From the NCBI RefSeq assembly GCF_910577125.1, contig NZ_CAJTMN010000034.1, positions 1-20,525 of the forward strand: a DNA stretch of 20,525 nucleotides, in the 5' to 3' direction. Source of the stretch: an uncultured Rikenella sp. GTDB lineage: Bacteria > Bacteroidota > Bacteroidia > Bacteroidales > Rikenellaceae. Positions 7,381-15,395 of this stretch are shown here, piece after piece. The notes beneath the pieces are model-generated. The model saw nothing but the letters and a program-made list of their open reading frames with translations, had not been told where the DNA came from and did not search any database. The first letter of the stretch is position 1, and each line of letters opens with the position of its first letter. A program made the position numbers and the translations under genes.

Positions 7381-8027
7381 TGAGTACCCAGGAAAAAGAG
7401 CCGCTCTTTTCGGCTAAAAACATGAACGCCCTGCTCGGGCCGTTGGGCCGCAACAACCCGATTCTGGTGCAAGTCCTCGGGATTTGCTCCGCCCTGGCCG
7501 TGACGGCCAAGATGAAGCCCGCATTCGTGATGGCCTTGTCCGTGACCGTCGTGACCGCCTTCTCGAACCTGATCATCTCCCTGATGCGGAAAGGGATTCC
7601 GTCGCGCATCCGGATCATCGTCCAGCTCGTCGTGGTCGCCGCCCTGGTGATCCTCGTCGACCAGGTGCTCAAAGCCTTTGTTTATGACATCAGTAAGCAG
7701 CTTTCGGTCTTCGTGGGCCTGATTATCACCAACTGTATCATCATGGGGCGCCTCGAAGCGTTCGCCATGGGGAACAAACCCTGGCCCTCGTTCCTCGACG
7801 GGATCGGCAACGGCTTGGGCTACGGTCTGATTTTGATTATCGTCGCCTTCTTCCGCGAACTCTTAGGCTCAGGAACCTTGTGGGGATATCAGGTGATTCC
7901 CCAGTGGTGCTACGAACACGGCTACGCCAATAACGGCCTGATGATTCTGCCGCCTATGGCGTTGATCACCGTAGGCATCATCATCTGGATCCACCGCAGC
8001 CGCAACAAAGACCTGCAGGAGAAATAA
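7380..8027 (+). CDS. nqrD: Na+-translocating NADH:quinone reductase subunit D
   Basis: NqrD is a small multi-helix membrane subunit that pairs with NqrE around an intramembrane iron-sulfur centre. The 215-residue sequence holds six hydrophobic helices and the family segments CSALAVTAKMKPA, VGLIITNCIIMGRLEAFA and FRELLGSG. The Cys in CSALAVT and the Cys in NCIIMGR are the two conserved cysteines. It overlaps nqrC by one base. The N-terminal 30 residues (MSTQEKEPLFSAKNMNALLG) are cytoplasmic. Confidence 0.94.
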   Translation: MSTQEKEPLFSAKNMNALLGPLGRNNPILVQVLGICSALAVTAKMKPAFVMALSVTVVTAFSNLIISLMRKGIPSRIRIIVQLVVVAALVILVDQVLKAFVYDISKQLSVFVGLIITNCIIMGRLEAFAMGNKPWPSFLDGIGNGLGYGLILIIVAFFRELLGSGTLWGYQVIPQWCYEHGYANNGLMILPPMALITVGIIIWIHRSRNKDLQEK

Positions 8028-8072
8028 AACCGGTGAAGCCTGTTATTTCCTATCCACACTTAGAAACCAGAC

Positions 8073-8690
8073 ATGGAAAACATACTGAACATATTCGTCA
8101 AGTCGATCTTCGTCGACAACATGGTCTTCGCCTTCTTCTTCGGGATGTGCTCCTACATCGCCGTGTCGAAGACCGTAAAGACCGCCATGGGGCTGGGGCT
8201 GGCCGTCATCTTCGTGATGACCGTGACCGTGCCGGTCAACTACCTCCTCAATAAATTCGTCCTCGAACCGGGCGCCCTGACCTGGGTGAGTCCGACCATG
8301 GCCGACGTAGACCTCAGCTTCCTGAGCTTCATCGTCTTCATCGCAGTCATTGCCTCGATCGTGCAGCTCGTGGAGATGATCGTCGAAAAATTCGCACCGG
8401 GACTGTACAGCTCACTCGGGATTTTCCTCCCGCTGATTGCCGTGAACTGCGCCATCATGGGGGGCTCGCTCTTCATGCAGGAACGCGCCTACGCCAATAT
8501 CGGCGAAGCCACCGCATTCGCATTCGGTTCCGGGATCGGCTGGTGGCTCGCCATTATCGGCATGGCCGCCATTCGCGAAAAACTGACCTATTCCAACATC
8601 CCCAAACCCCTCAAGGGAGTCGGGATTACGTTTATCATTACCGGGTTGATGGGGATCGCCTTCATGATCTTCCTCGGCATCCAACTCTAA
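8073..8690 (+). CDS. nqrE: Na+-translocating NADH:quinone reductase subunit E
   Basis: NqrE is homologous to NqrD and forms the second half of the membrane iron-sulfur site. The 205-residue product starts MENILNIFVKSIFVDNMVFA and has six hydrophobic helices, the conserved FFFGMCSYIAVSK segment (Cys near residue 26) and IAVNCAIMGGSLFMQER (second conserved Cys). The 45-base gap to nqrD is the longest in the operon. An overlapping reading of the gap has no family support. Confidence 0.94.
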   Translation: MENILNIFVKSIFVDNMVFAFFFGMCSYIAVSKTVKTAMGLGLAVIFVMTVTVPVNYLLNKFVLEPGALTWVSPTMADVDLSFLSFIVFIAVIASIVQLVEMIVEKFAPGLYSSLGIFLPLIAVNCAIMGGSLFMQERAYANIGEATAFAFGSGIGWWLAIIGMAAIREKLTYSNIPKPLKGVGITFIITGLMGIAFMIFLGIQL

Positions 8691-8709
8691 CGCATTACAG
8701 ACAGATACG

Positions 8710-10008
8710 ATGATATCATCCACAATTCTTTCGGCAGCCGTCGTGAGTCTGACGCCGACCCTCGTCACGGCTATCATCGCCTTCGCGGCGATCACGCTGA
8801 TTCTGGTGGCAGTCCTGCTGTTCGCCAAGAAAAAGCTGACCCCGTCGGGAAGCGTCACCATCACCATCAACGGCGACAAAGAGATCACCGCAGAGACCGG
8901 CGGATCGCTCCTGACCACCCTGGCGGAACAGAACATCTTCCTGCCTTCGGCATGCGGGGGCGGCGGCTCGTGCGGCATGTGCAAATGCCAGGTTTTGGAA
9001 GGCGGTGGTGAGATTCTGCCCACCGAAGTCAACTTCTTCAGCCGCAAACAGCAACAGGAACACTGGCGCCTCGGCTGTCAGGTGAAAGTCAAGGAAAACC
9101 TGAAGATTCGGGTACCCGAATCGGTGCTCGGCGTGAAGAAATGGGAATGCGAAGTGGTCTCCAACCGGAACATCTCGACCTTCCTCAAAGAGTTCGTCGT
9201 GAAACTTCCCGAAGGCGAACAGCTCAACTTCCGGAGCGGAGGCTACATCCAGATCGACGTCCCGAAATACGACGAGATCAAATTTTCGGACATGGACGTC
9301 GACGAACAGTTCCGCCCCGACTGGGACAAATTCAAGATGTGGGACCTGGTGACGAAGAATCCCGAGCCTACCTTCCGGGCCTACTCTATGGCCAACCACC
9401 CGGCCGAAGGGAACATCATCATGCTGAACATCCGGATCGCCACCCCGCCGTTCGACAAAGCGACAGGCGGGTTTATGAAAGTCAATCCGGGTATCTGCTC
9501 CTCGTACATCTTCAGCCGCAAACCGGGCGACAAAGTAACCATCTCGGGGCCGTACGGAGAATTCTTCCTGCCCGACAACCTGCCGGCCGATCAGGAGCTG
9601 ATCTTTATCGGCGGCGGCGCCGGAATGGCACCGATGCGGAGCCACATCATGCACCTCTTCAAAACGGAAAAGACCTCGCGTCCGGTATCGTTCTGGTACG
9701 GCGCCCGGGCTTTGAAAGAGGCCCCATACATTCCGGAATTCTCCGAAATCGAACGTGACTTCCCGAACTTCTCGTTCAACCTGGCCCTCGACCGGCCCGA
9801 TCCGGAAGCGGACGCCGCAGGCGTGAAATACACCCCGGGATTCGTGCACAACGTGCTGTACGAGAACTACCTCAAGAACCACGAAGATCCGGAAGGGTGT
9901 CTGTACCTGATGTGCGGTCCGCCCATGATGATCTCGGCCGTCGTGAAGATGCTCGACTCCTTGGGGGTACCGCCCGAGAATATCATGTACGACAACTTCG
10001 GCGGATAG
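8710..10008 (+). CDS. nqrF: Na+-translocating NADH:quinone reductase subunit F
   Basis: NqrF is the electron entry subunit: it oxidises NADH through FAD and passes electrons to a 2Fe-2S centre. The 432-residue protein has one N-terminal membrane helix (about 12-36), a ferredoxin domain with cluster ligands C82, C88, C91 and C123, and a ferredoxin-reductase-like module with the FAD motif RAYSMAN, the nucleotide motif IGGGAGMAPMRSH and the C-terminal CGPPMM...DNFGG. It is somewhat longer than the roughly 408-residue Vibrio protein. It is the last gene of the operon; a strong hairpin lies 41 bases downstream. Confidence 0.95.
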   Translation: MISSTILSAAVVSLTPTLVTAIIAFAAITLILVAVLLFAKKKLTPSGSVTITINGDKEITAETGGSLLTTLAEQNIFLPSACGGGGSCGMCKCQVLEGGGEILPTEVNFFSRKQQQEHWRLGCQVKVKENLKIRVPESVLGVKKWECEVVSNRNISTFLKEFVVKLPEGEQLNFRSGGYIQIDVPKYDEIKFSDMDVDEQFRPDWDKFKMWDLVTKNPEPTFRAYSMANHPAEGNIIMLNIRIATPPFDKATGGFMKVNPGICSSYIFSRKPGDKVTISGPYGEFFLPDNLPADQELIFIGGGAGMAPMRSHIMHLFKTEKTSRPVSFWYGARALKEAPYIPEFSEIERDFPNFSFNLALDRPDPEADAAGVKYTPGFVHNVLYENYLKNHEDPEGCLYLMCGPPMMISAVVKMLDSLGVPPENIMYDNFGG

Positions 10009-10049
10009 TTCACGACCGGATGCACAGAAGTTCATCGATTGCCTCTACG

Positions 10050-10090
10050 GGCGTTTTCTTGATAATCAAGAAAACGCCTGTTTGGTTTTA
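10050..10090 (+). terminator. Transcription terminator of the nqr operon
   Basis: A perfect 13-bp stem (GGCGTTTTCTTGA, 10050-10062) with a TAA loop pairs with 10066-10078. It is followed by TGTTTGGTTTT. The tract is interrupted by GG, so it is a good but not textbook rho-independent terminator. The A/T-rich upper stem makes it nearly symmetrical, so it could also act on the other strand. Confidence 0.7.
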
Positions 10091-10200
10091 CCCCTGCAAC
10101 CGCAAATAACGACCTCCTTTATGAAAGCCCCCGGCGCGCAGACAGAGCCTGAGTCTTGCGGAGCCTAAGGCGTAGCGTAGCTATCATAAAAGTCTTTTGG

Positions 10201-10224
10201 GTACCTTTTCTTCAGAAAAGGTAC
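10201..10224. repeat. Variable 11-bp hairpin of the repeat entry module (copy A)
   Basis: GTACCTTTTCT (10201-10211) pairs with AGAAAAGGTAC (10214-10224) across TC. Copy B at 15347-15370 occupies the same place in the module but has a different stem, and an inverted copy lies at 20476-20499. No T-tract follows, so it is not a normal terminator. Confidence 0.7.
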
Positions 10225-10250
10225 GGTTCCTGCCAGGGCAAAGCTCGCCA

Positions 10251-10326
10251 GTCGCCCGCCCCGCTTAAAGAGGGATTTCACTCGTTTTGCGAAGAGCAAA
10301 ATCGAGATGAAATCCCTGCGGGCGAC
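10251..10326 (+). repeat. Nested-hairpin repeat element, copy 1
   Basis: Outer stem GTCGCCCGC (10251-10259) with GCGGGCGAC (10318-10326); middle stem GGGATTTCA (10272-10280) with TGAAATCCC (10308-10316); inner stem CTCG/TTTTGC with GCAAAA/CGAG and one bulged T. The flank CGCTTAAAGAG before the middle stem is shared with other copies. Confidence 0.7.
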
Positions 10327-10330
10327 ATAA

Positions 10331-10406
10331 CGCGCGCCGACGCCTTAAGAAGCGATTCTACTATTTTGGCGCAAGCCGAAATAGAAGGAATCGCGTAAGG
10401 CGCGCG
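10331..10406 (+). repeat. Nested-hairpin repeat element, copy 2
   Basis: Outer CGCGCGCC (10331-10338) pairs with GGCGCGCG (10399-10406); middle GCGATTC (10352-10358) with GAATCGC (10388-10394); inner CTATTTTGGC (10361-10370) with GCCGAAATAG (10375-10384), including one G-T wobble, loop GCAA. Confidence 0.7.
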
Positions 10407-10530
10407 AACAGAGGTGGCCATAGCGAAACGCAGTTTCGCTCGTCCCGCCGGGGTCACCCGGCCGCCACCCGCGCAGGGCAGTTTTTATCCTGTTAGGGTA
10501 GAGGCGGCCCTGTCGGAGTGCCCGAAGGCA

Positions 10531-10603
10531 CCGCGCCACGCCTTAATAGGGAAATCGTCAAAATGTGCTGACACATTTTGACAAGATTTCCCAAGGCGCG
10601 CGG
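10531..10603 (+). repeat. Nested-hairpin repeat element, copy 3
   Basis: CGCCTT (10539-10544) pairs with AAGGCG (10593-10598); middle GGGAAATC (10549-10556) with GATTTCCC (10585-10592); inner 11-bp GTCAAAATGTG (10557-10567) with CACATTTTGAC (10572-10582), loop CTGA. Two unpaired A on the 3' side separate inner and middle stems. Confidence 0.75.
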
Positions 10604-10775
10604 ACAAAGATTCGGGGTAGAGGCTGCCGTAGCGAAACGTAAGTTTCGCCCGTCCACGCACCCACAGGGTGTTTTGTTAGGGTTCTCTTCGCTTTACTAA
10701 GTGGGGCCCGGCCGGCCCGAGGCCAGTTTTATCCGGTTGGGGTAGAGGCGGCCCTGTCGGAGTGCCCGAAGGCAC

Positions 10776-10848
10776 CGCGCGCCCCGCTTTAGGAGGGAAA
10801 TCGTCAAAATGCACTTGTGCGTTTTGACAGGATTTCCCAAGGCGCGCG
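10776..10848 (+). repeat. Nested-hairpin repeat element, copy 4
   Basis: Outer CGCGCGCC (10776-10783) with GGCGCGCG (10841-10848); middle GGGAAATC (10795-10802) with GATTTCCC (10831-10838); inner GTCAAAATGC (10803-10812) with GCGTTTTGAC (10819-10828), with AG unpaired on the 3' side. Compared with copy 3 the inner stem changes but still pairs. Confidence 0.75.
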
Positions 10849-11021
10849 ATAAGAACAAGACTGCAAGCCCTGCGACCCGCAGGGGCGCGCGGGCCGGACG
10901 CCTCCCCATTAGAAGGGCCGCAACTTCGTGGTGCTCGTTTCGGCCACGCAGGCTCCGACCCGCTAAATCCCGCCCCGTGTCCGCCTCACTGCGGCTCCGC
11001 TATCGCTCCGCCACGGTTTTT

Positions 11022-11098
11022 CCGCGCGCCTGGGCGTTCATTCTGTTTCGGCTCATCGCCGAAACAGTTGAATCGCCTCTTTAGACAGCGGCGCGCGG
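11022..11098 (-). repeat. Nested-hairpin repeat element, copy 5 (inverted)
   Basis: Outer CCGCGCGCC (11022-11030) with GGCGCGCGG (11090-11098), 9 bp; inner CTGTTTCGGC (11043-11052) with GCCGAAACAG (11058-11067), loop TCATC. The middle stem is imperfect. The asymmetric flank TCTAAAGAGG is on the minus strand, so this copy is reversed relative to copies 1-4. Confidence 0.7.
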
Positions 11099-11247
11099 CG
11101 AGCTTCGACTGGCCTCAGGCCGGCCGGGCCCCGCGTGCCCGCGGTGGGCAGATGACTGGGTCGGCCCAAACCAAACAAGCCGCCGCTGTCCCCAAACAGA
11201 CACAAAAAAACACCGTCCGCCCTCCTGCGACAAAGCCTCCGACACCC

Positions 11248-11278
11248 TTGGTCATGCGAAAAAAAATTGCTATCTTAG
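11248..11278 (+). promoter_or_regulatory. Promoter of gyrA
   Basis: TTG (11248-11250) and TATCTTAG (11271-11278) are separated by 20 bases, fitting the Bacteroidetes -33/-7 arrangement (TTTG, then TAnnTTTG) with one deviation at the -7 box. The ATG follows 38 bases later. An A-tract lies between the two boxes. Confidence 0.6.
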
Positions 11279-11316
11279 CCGTTTGAAAAGCCAAGTGAGA
11301 CTTAGATCATCAAACC

Positions 11317-13839
11317 ATGCAAGAACAGGAACAGCAAGAGAAAATCATCAAGATCAATATCGAGGAGGAGATGAAGACCGCCTACATCGACTATTCGATG
11401 TCGGTGATCGTGTCGCGAGCCCTGCCCGACGTGCGCGACGGCCTCAAACCAGTGCACCGCCGGGTGCTCTACGGGATGAGCAACGAACTGTCGCTGTACT
11501 CGGACAAGCCCTACAAGAAATCCGCCAGAATCGTCGGGGAGGTTTTGGGGAAATTCCACCCCCACGGCGACTCCTCGGTCTATGACGCCATGGTGCGGAT
11601 GGCACAAGACTGGTCATTGCGGTATCCGCTGGTGGACGGCCAGGGGAACTTCGGATCGATCGACGGGGACAGCCCGGCGGCGATGCGGTACACCGAAGCC
11701 CGGATGAAGAAAATCACCGACGAAGTGATGGCCGACATCGACAAAGAGACCGTCGACTTCACCCTCAACTTCGACGACACCATCTACGAGCCGACCGTAC
11801 TTCCCACGAAAATACCCTTGTTGTTGGTGAACGGGAGTTCCGGGATTGCAGTAGGGATGGCCACGAATATGCCGCCGCATAACCTGAGCGACACCATCGA
11901 TGCGATCGACGCCTATATCGACAACCCCGACATCGAGATTTCGGAACTCATCGAAAAGATCAAGGCACCGGACTTTCCGACCGGCGGGATCATCTACGGC
12001 TACGAAGGCGTGCGGGAAGCTTACGAGACGGGACGGGGCCGCATCGTGATCCGTTCCAAGACCGACATCGAACACACCGCAAGCGGGCGGGAATGCATCG
12101 TCGTGACCGAAATTCCGTATCAGGTCAATAAAGCCGAGATGATCCAGAAGATCGCCGGCATGATCAACGACAAAAAAATCGACGGGATTTCGTACATCAA
12201 CGACGAAAGCGACCGGAACGGGATGCGGATCGTCATCATCCTGAAACACGACGCCGTGGCCAGCGTGGTGCTCAACACCCTGTTCAAATACACCCAGCTG
12301 CAATCCACCTTCTCGGTGAACAACATCGCGCTGGTGGACGGACGGCCGAGATCGCTGAACCTCAAGGAGCTGATCAAATACTTCGTCCGTCACCGGCACG
12401 ACGTGGTCGTGCGGCGAACCAAGTACGACCTGCGGAAAGCGGAAGAGCGGGCACACATTTTGGAGGGTCTCTTGATCGCGCAGGACAACATCGACGAAGT
12501 CATCCGGATCATCCGGGCCGCCAAGAATGCAGACGAAGCGAAAGCCAACCTCATCGCCCGCTTCCAGTTCAGCGACCCTCAGGCACAAGCCATCGTCGAC
12601 ATGCGTCTGCGGGCACTGACCGGACTCGAACACGAGAAACTCCAGCAGGAATACGACGAACTGCGTAAAATGATCGCCCACTACAACGAACTCCTCGGCA
12701 GCGAATCCATGCAGATGCAGCTCATCAAAGAGGAGCTCAACGAGATGAAAGAGCGGTACGGCGACAAACGGCGGAGCGAAATCGTCCTGACCGCAGAAGA
12801 GTTCAATCCCGAAGACTTCTACGCCGACGAAGATGTGGTGATCACCATCTCGCACCTGGGGTATATCAAACGCACCCCGCTGGCCGAATACCGGACGCAA
12901 TCCAGGGGAGGGGTGGGCTCCAAAGGGTCTGCAACGCGGGATGAGGACTTCATCGAGCATCTGTACGTCACTACGATGCACAACACCATGCTTTTCTTCA
13001 CCGAAAAGGGGAGATGTTACTGGCTCAAAGTGTACGAAATACCGGAAGGCTCCCGTTCTTCCAAAGGACGCGCCATCCAGAACGTCATCCAGATCGAGCC
13101 GGATGACAAAGTGCGGGCCTATATCAACGTGCGGCGGCTGAACGACCCGGAATACGTCAACAGCAACTACATCGTGATGTGTACCCGCGAAGGGATCATC
13201 AAGAAGACCTTGCTCGAAGCCTACTCCCGGCCACGGCTGAACGGCGTGAACGCCATCACGATTAAAGAAGGCGACCAGCTGATCGACGCCGCCCTCACCT
13301 CGGGGAAAGCCCAAGTGGTGATTGCCGCCAAAGGCGGGAAAGCGATTCGCTTCGAAGAAGAGAACGTCCGGGCCATCGGACGGACCGGTGCAGGCGTGCG
13401 GGGGATCAATCTCGACGACGGGGATGAAGTGATCGGCATGCTGACCGTCGAACCCGATCAGAAACCGGAAATTCTGGTCGTCTCGGAAAACGGATACGGG
13501 AAACGGACAGGCATCGACGACTACCGCATCACCGGCCGGTCGGGGAAAGGCGTCAAGACCATCCAGATCACGGAAAAGACAGGTAAGCTGATCTCCATTC
13601 AGGCCGTGAGCGACGAAAACGACCTGATGATCATCAACCGGTCGGGGCTCACGATCCGGATTCCAGTAGCCGACATCCGCGTCACCGGACGCGCGGCACA
13701 GGGGGTTAAGGTGATCAACCTGCGGAACAACGACTCCATCGCCTCCGTGATCGCCGTGCCCAAGAGCGAAGACGACGAAGCGGCAGTCGAAACCGAAACG
13801 AGCGACTCCGCCGGCACTACGACCGAAGCGACCGAATAA
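11317..13839 (+). CDS. gyrA: DNA gyrase subunit A
   Basis: GyrA is the DNA-cleaving subunit of gyrase, which introduces negative supercoils with GyrB. The 840-residue protein begins with an acidic/glutamine start (MQEQEQQEKI), then the winged-helix domain with the catalytic tyrosine Y125 in AAMRYTEA. The quinolone region HPHGDSSVYDAMVRMAQ has S86 and D90 at the positions of E. coli S83 and D87, the unmutated state. The GyrA box appears as QSRGGVG around residue 528, supporting gyrase over topoisomerase IV. Six beta-pinwheel blades follow, with GxGxRG-type turns (GRTGAGVRGINL, GRSGKGVKTIQI, GRAAQGVKVINL). An acidic Ser/Thr/Glu tail ends the protein. A TPR gene follows after 27 bases. Confidence 0.95.
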   Translation: MQEQEQQEKIIKINIEEEMKTAYIDYSMSVIVSRALPDVRDGLKPVHRRVLYGMSNELSLYSDKPYKKSARIVGEVLGKFHPHGDSSVYDAMVRMAQDWSLRYPLVDGQGNFGSIDGDSPAAMRYTEARMKKITDEVMADIDKETVDFTLNFDDTIYEPTVLPTKIPLLLVNGSSGIAVGMATNMPPHNLSDTIDAIDAYIDNPDIEISELIEKIKAPDFPTGGIIYGYEGVREAYETGRGRIVIRSKTDIEHTASGRECIVVTEIPYQVNKAEMIQKIAGMINDKKIDGISYINDESDRNGMRIVIILKHDAVASVVLNTLFKYTQLQSTFSVNNIALVDGRPRSLNLKELIKYFVRHRHDVVVRRTKYDLRKAEERAHILEGLLIAQDNIDEVIRIIRAAKNADEAKANLIARFQFSDPQAQAIVDMRLRALTGLEHEKLQQEYDELRKMIAHYNELLGSESMQMQLIKEELNEMKERYGDKRRSEIVLTAEEFNPEDFYADEDVVITISHLGYIKRTPLAEYRTQSRGGVGSKGSATRDEDFIEHLYVTTMHNTMLFFTEKGRCYWLKVYEIPEGSRSSKGRAIQNVIQIEPDDKVRAYINVRRLNDPEYVNSNYIVMCTREGIIKKTLLEAYSRPRLNGVNAITIKEGDQLIDAALTSGKAQVVIAAKGGKAIRFEEENVRAIGRTGAGVRGINLDDGDEVIGMLTVEPDQKPEILVVSENGYGKRTGIDDYRITGRSGKGVKTIQITEKTGKLISIQAVSDENDLMIINRSGLTIRIPVADIRVTGRAAQGVKVINLRNNDSIASVIAVPKSEDDEAAVETETSDSAGTTTEATE

Positions 13840-13866
13840 CTAACACATACTCATACGATACGAACC

Positions 13867-15189
13867 ATGAAAAAGATTCTTTTGATCCTCGCCGCCGCAG
13901 CCACCACCCTGGCTGCCAGCTCGCAGACCAAAGAGCTGGACAACCTCGCCAAGCGACTCCAGAAGAGCGACGAAGCCATCGCCGATCCGAAAAAATCCGC
14001 ATCGGCCAATACGTGGCTCGACCACACCAGCGCCCTGATCGCCGCCTCGAAAGTCTACACCAAAACCTTGGTCGCCGATTTTCCCATCGAACAGACCCTG
14101 GCCTTGGTCGGTGACCAGCCGAACGAAATCGTCGAAGTGACCGTCATGGACCAGCCCCATAAGAAATACGTTTTCGACAACTTCGACATCTACGTCAATC
14201 AGAACGGCCAGGTCGTCTTCTGGCAGACCAAGAACGAATTCCGGGCCGGCGCCTTGGACAAGGCATTGGAAGCCTTCAAGAAAGCCTGCGAACTCGACCC
14301 CACCGTGGCGACCGGCAAAGGATACCTGATCGGCGACGACCTCCTGAACCAGTTCAACACCAACGGGATGAACAACTACAACCTCGGTCAGAAGATCCAG
14401 GCAGCCGAAAAGTTCGCCAAAGTCGTTGAAATCAACCAGATGCTCGGCAACACCGACTCGCTGATGATCTACTACACCGGCGTGGCCTACAGCGAAGGCG
14501 AAGACTACGACAAAGCCCTCGAATACCTGAACAAAGCCCGCGGAATCGGCTACGACCAGGAAGGCGGCGTAGACTTCTACATCGCCTACATGCAGGAAAA
14601 ACAAGGCAAGAAAGAGGACGCCATCGCCACGCTCGAAAACGCCCTCACGAAATACCCCTCCGACAACCGGATGGTGACCCAGCTCATCAACCTCTACATC
14701 GACACCCAGCGCAGCCCCGACACCGTGGTCGGCCTGCTCGACAAAGCGAAAGAGCTCGACCCGTCGAACGTTTCGCTCTACATGCTCGAAGGCACCCTGT
14801 GGGAAAAGATGGGCAACGCCGACAAGGCTGAAGCCGCATTCGTCGCAGCCACCAAAGTGGCACCGGACGCTTATGCACCGTACATGAATGCCGGGATCAT
14901 GGAAGCCCGCAAAGGCGACGCCCTGATCGAACAAGCCCGGAAACTCGACATCAACGACGTGAAAGGATACGACGCTCTGGCCAAAGAAGCGATCGGTTAC
15001 TACAACGTCGCGATCGAATATCTGGAAAAAGCCCACGAACTGAATCCCCAGGAGATCGGCATCGTCGAGATGCTCAAAGGTTTGTACTACCAGAAACTGG
15101 CCAGCGGCGAAGAAGTCGAAGCCAAGTTCCAGCACTATACCGACCTCTACCGGTCGATGGAAGAGCAAGCCGAATCGGCACAACAGTAA
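13867..15189 (+). CDS. Exported tetratricopeptide-repeat protein
   Basis: The 440-residue protein begins with a signal peptide (MKKILLILAAAATTLAASSQ), so it should act in the periplasm or at the outer membrane. TPR-like helical pairs are visible near residues 125-143 (AGALDKALEAFKKACELDPT), 203-230 (GEDYDKALEYLNKARGIGYD), 238-265, 306-336 (GNADKAEAAFVAATKVAPDA) and 378-396 (YNVAIEYLEKAHELNPQ). No enzymatic motif is present; a role in protein-protein contact is inferred. It lies 27 bases after gyrA, and a strong terminator follows, so both are probably one transcript. I believe a TPR gene after gyrA is a recurrent arrangement in Bacteroidetes, but its function is not known to me. Confidence 0.88.
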   Translation: MKKILLILAAAATTLAASSQTKELDNLAKRLQKSDEAIADPKKSASANTWLDHTSALIAASKVYTKTLVADFPIEQTLALVGDQPNEIVEVTVMDQPHKKYVFDNFDIYVNQNGQVVFWQTKNEFRAGALDKALEAFKKACELDPTVATGKGYLIGDDLLNQFNTNGMNNYNLGQKIQAAEKFAKVVEINQMLGNTDSLMIYYTGVAYSEGEDYDKALEYLNKARGIGYDQEGGVDFYIAYMQEKQGKKEDAIATLENALTKYPSDNRMVTQLINLYIDTQRSPDTVVGLLDKAKELDPSNVSLYMLEGTLWEKMGNADKAEAAFVAATKVAPDAYAPYMNAGIMEARKGDALIEQARKLDINDVKGYDALAKEAIGYYNVAIEYLEKAHELNPQEIGIVEMLKGLYYQKLASGEEVEAKFQHYTDLYRSMEEQAESAQQ

Positions 15190-15210
15190 GCCGCATTCGG
15201 TATTTCTATC

Positions 15211-15249
15211 GCCCGCCGGCATCTTTTCGAAGATGCCGGCGGGCTTTTT
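15211..15249 (+). terminator. Rho-independent terminator of gyrA-TPR operon
   Basis: A perfect 15-bp GC-rich stem (GCCCGCCGGCATCTT, 15211-15225) with a TTCG tetraloop pairs with 15230-15244 and is followed by TTTTT. It stands 21 bases after the TPR stop codon and ends just before repeat block B. Confidence 0.93.
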
Positions 15250-15346
15250 GTGTACCTAATTTGGGTGATAAGATTTCGCCAACCCACAGCCAAAACGCGA
15301 AGACTGCGGAGTCTGAGGCGTAGCGTAGCTAATTAAAAGTTTTTGG

Positions 15347-15370
15347 TGCCGCTTTTTTCAAAAAGCGGCA
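15347..15370. repeat. Variable 11-bp hairpin of the repeat entry module (copy B)
   Basis: TGCCGCTTTTT (15347-15357) pairs with AAAAAGCGGCA (15360-15370) across TC. Six of its eleven base pairs differ from copy A at 10201-10224, every change being compensated, while the loop and flanks (AAAAGT..TTTTGG before, GTTCC after) are kept. Confidence 0.7.
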
Positions 15371-15395
15371 GTTCCGTCCGGCTCAAAGCTCGACA

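Larger units (their letters stand above)
10135..11098. repeat. Structured repeat block A (gene-free)
   Basis: No coding region is supported here: the short open frames have no recognisable protein and are interrupted by hairpins. The block is a mosaic of modules also found in block B (15291-16427): a GGCGTAGCGTAGCT entry module, an 11-bp variable hairpin, CAAAGCTCG...GTCGCCCGC, nested-hairpin elements (five copies, one inverted), GTAGAGG-type modules with short hairpins, and a TTAGGGTTCTCTTCGCTTTA module. Positions 10594-10754 align without gaps to 15560-15720. The block lies between the nqr terminator and the gyrA promoter. Confidence 0.75.

Noticed and set aside
10978..11025. Degenerate cassette remnant after CCCGCCCC in block A
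   Set aside because: Only CCACGG and TTTTTCCG loosely recall a cassette end, the 24-bp end is missing, and the length is too short; similarity is no better than chance.
10156..11286. Short open frames in block A
   Set aside because: They run across hairpin repeats, translate to Arg/Gly/Ala-rich strings and change frame between repeat copies.
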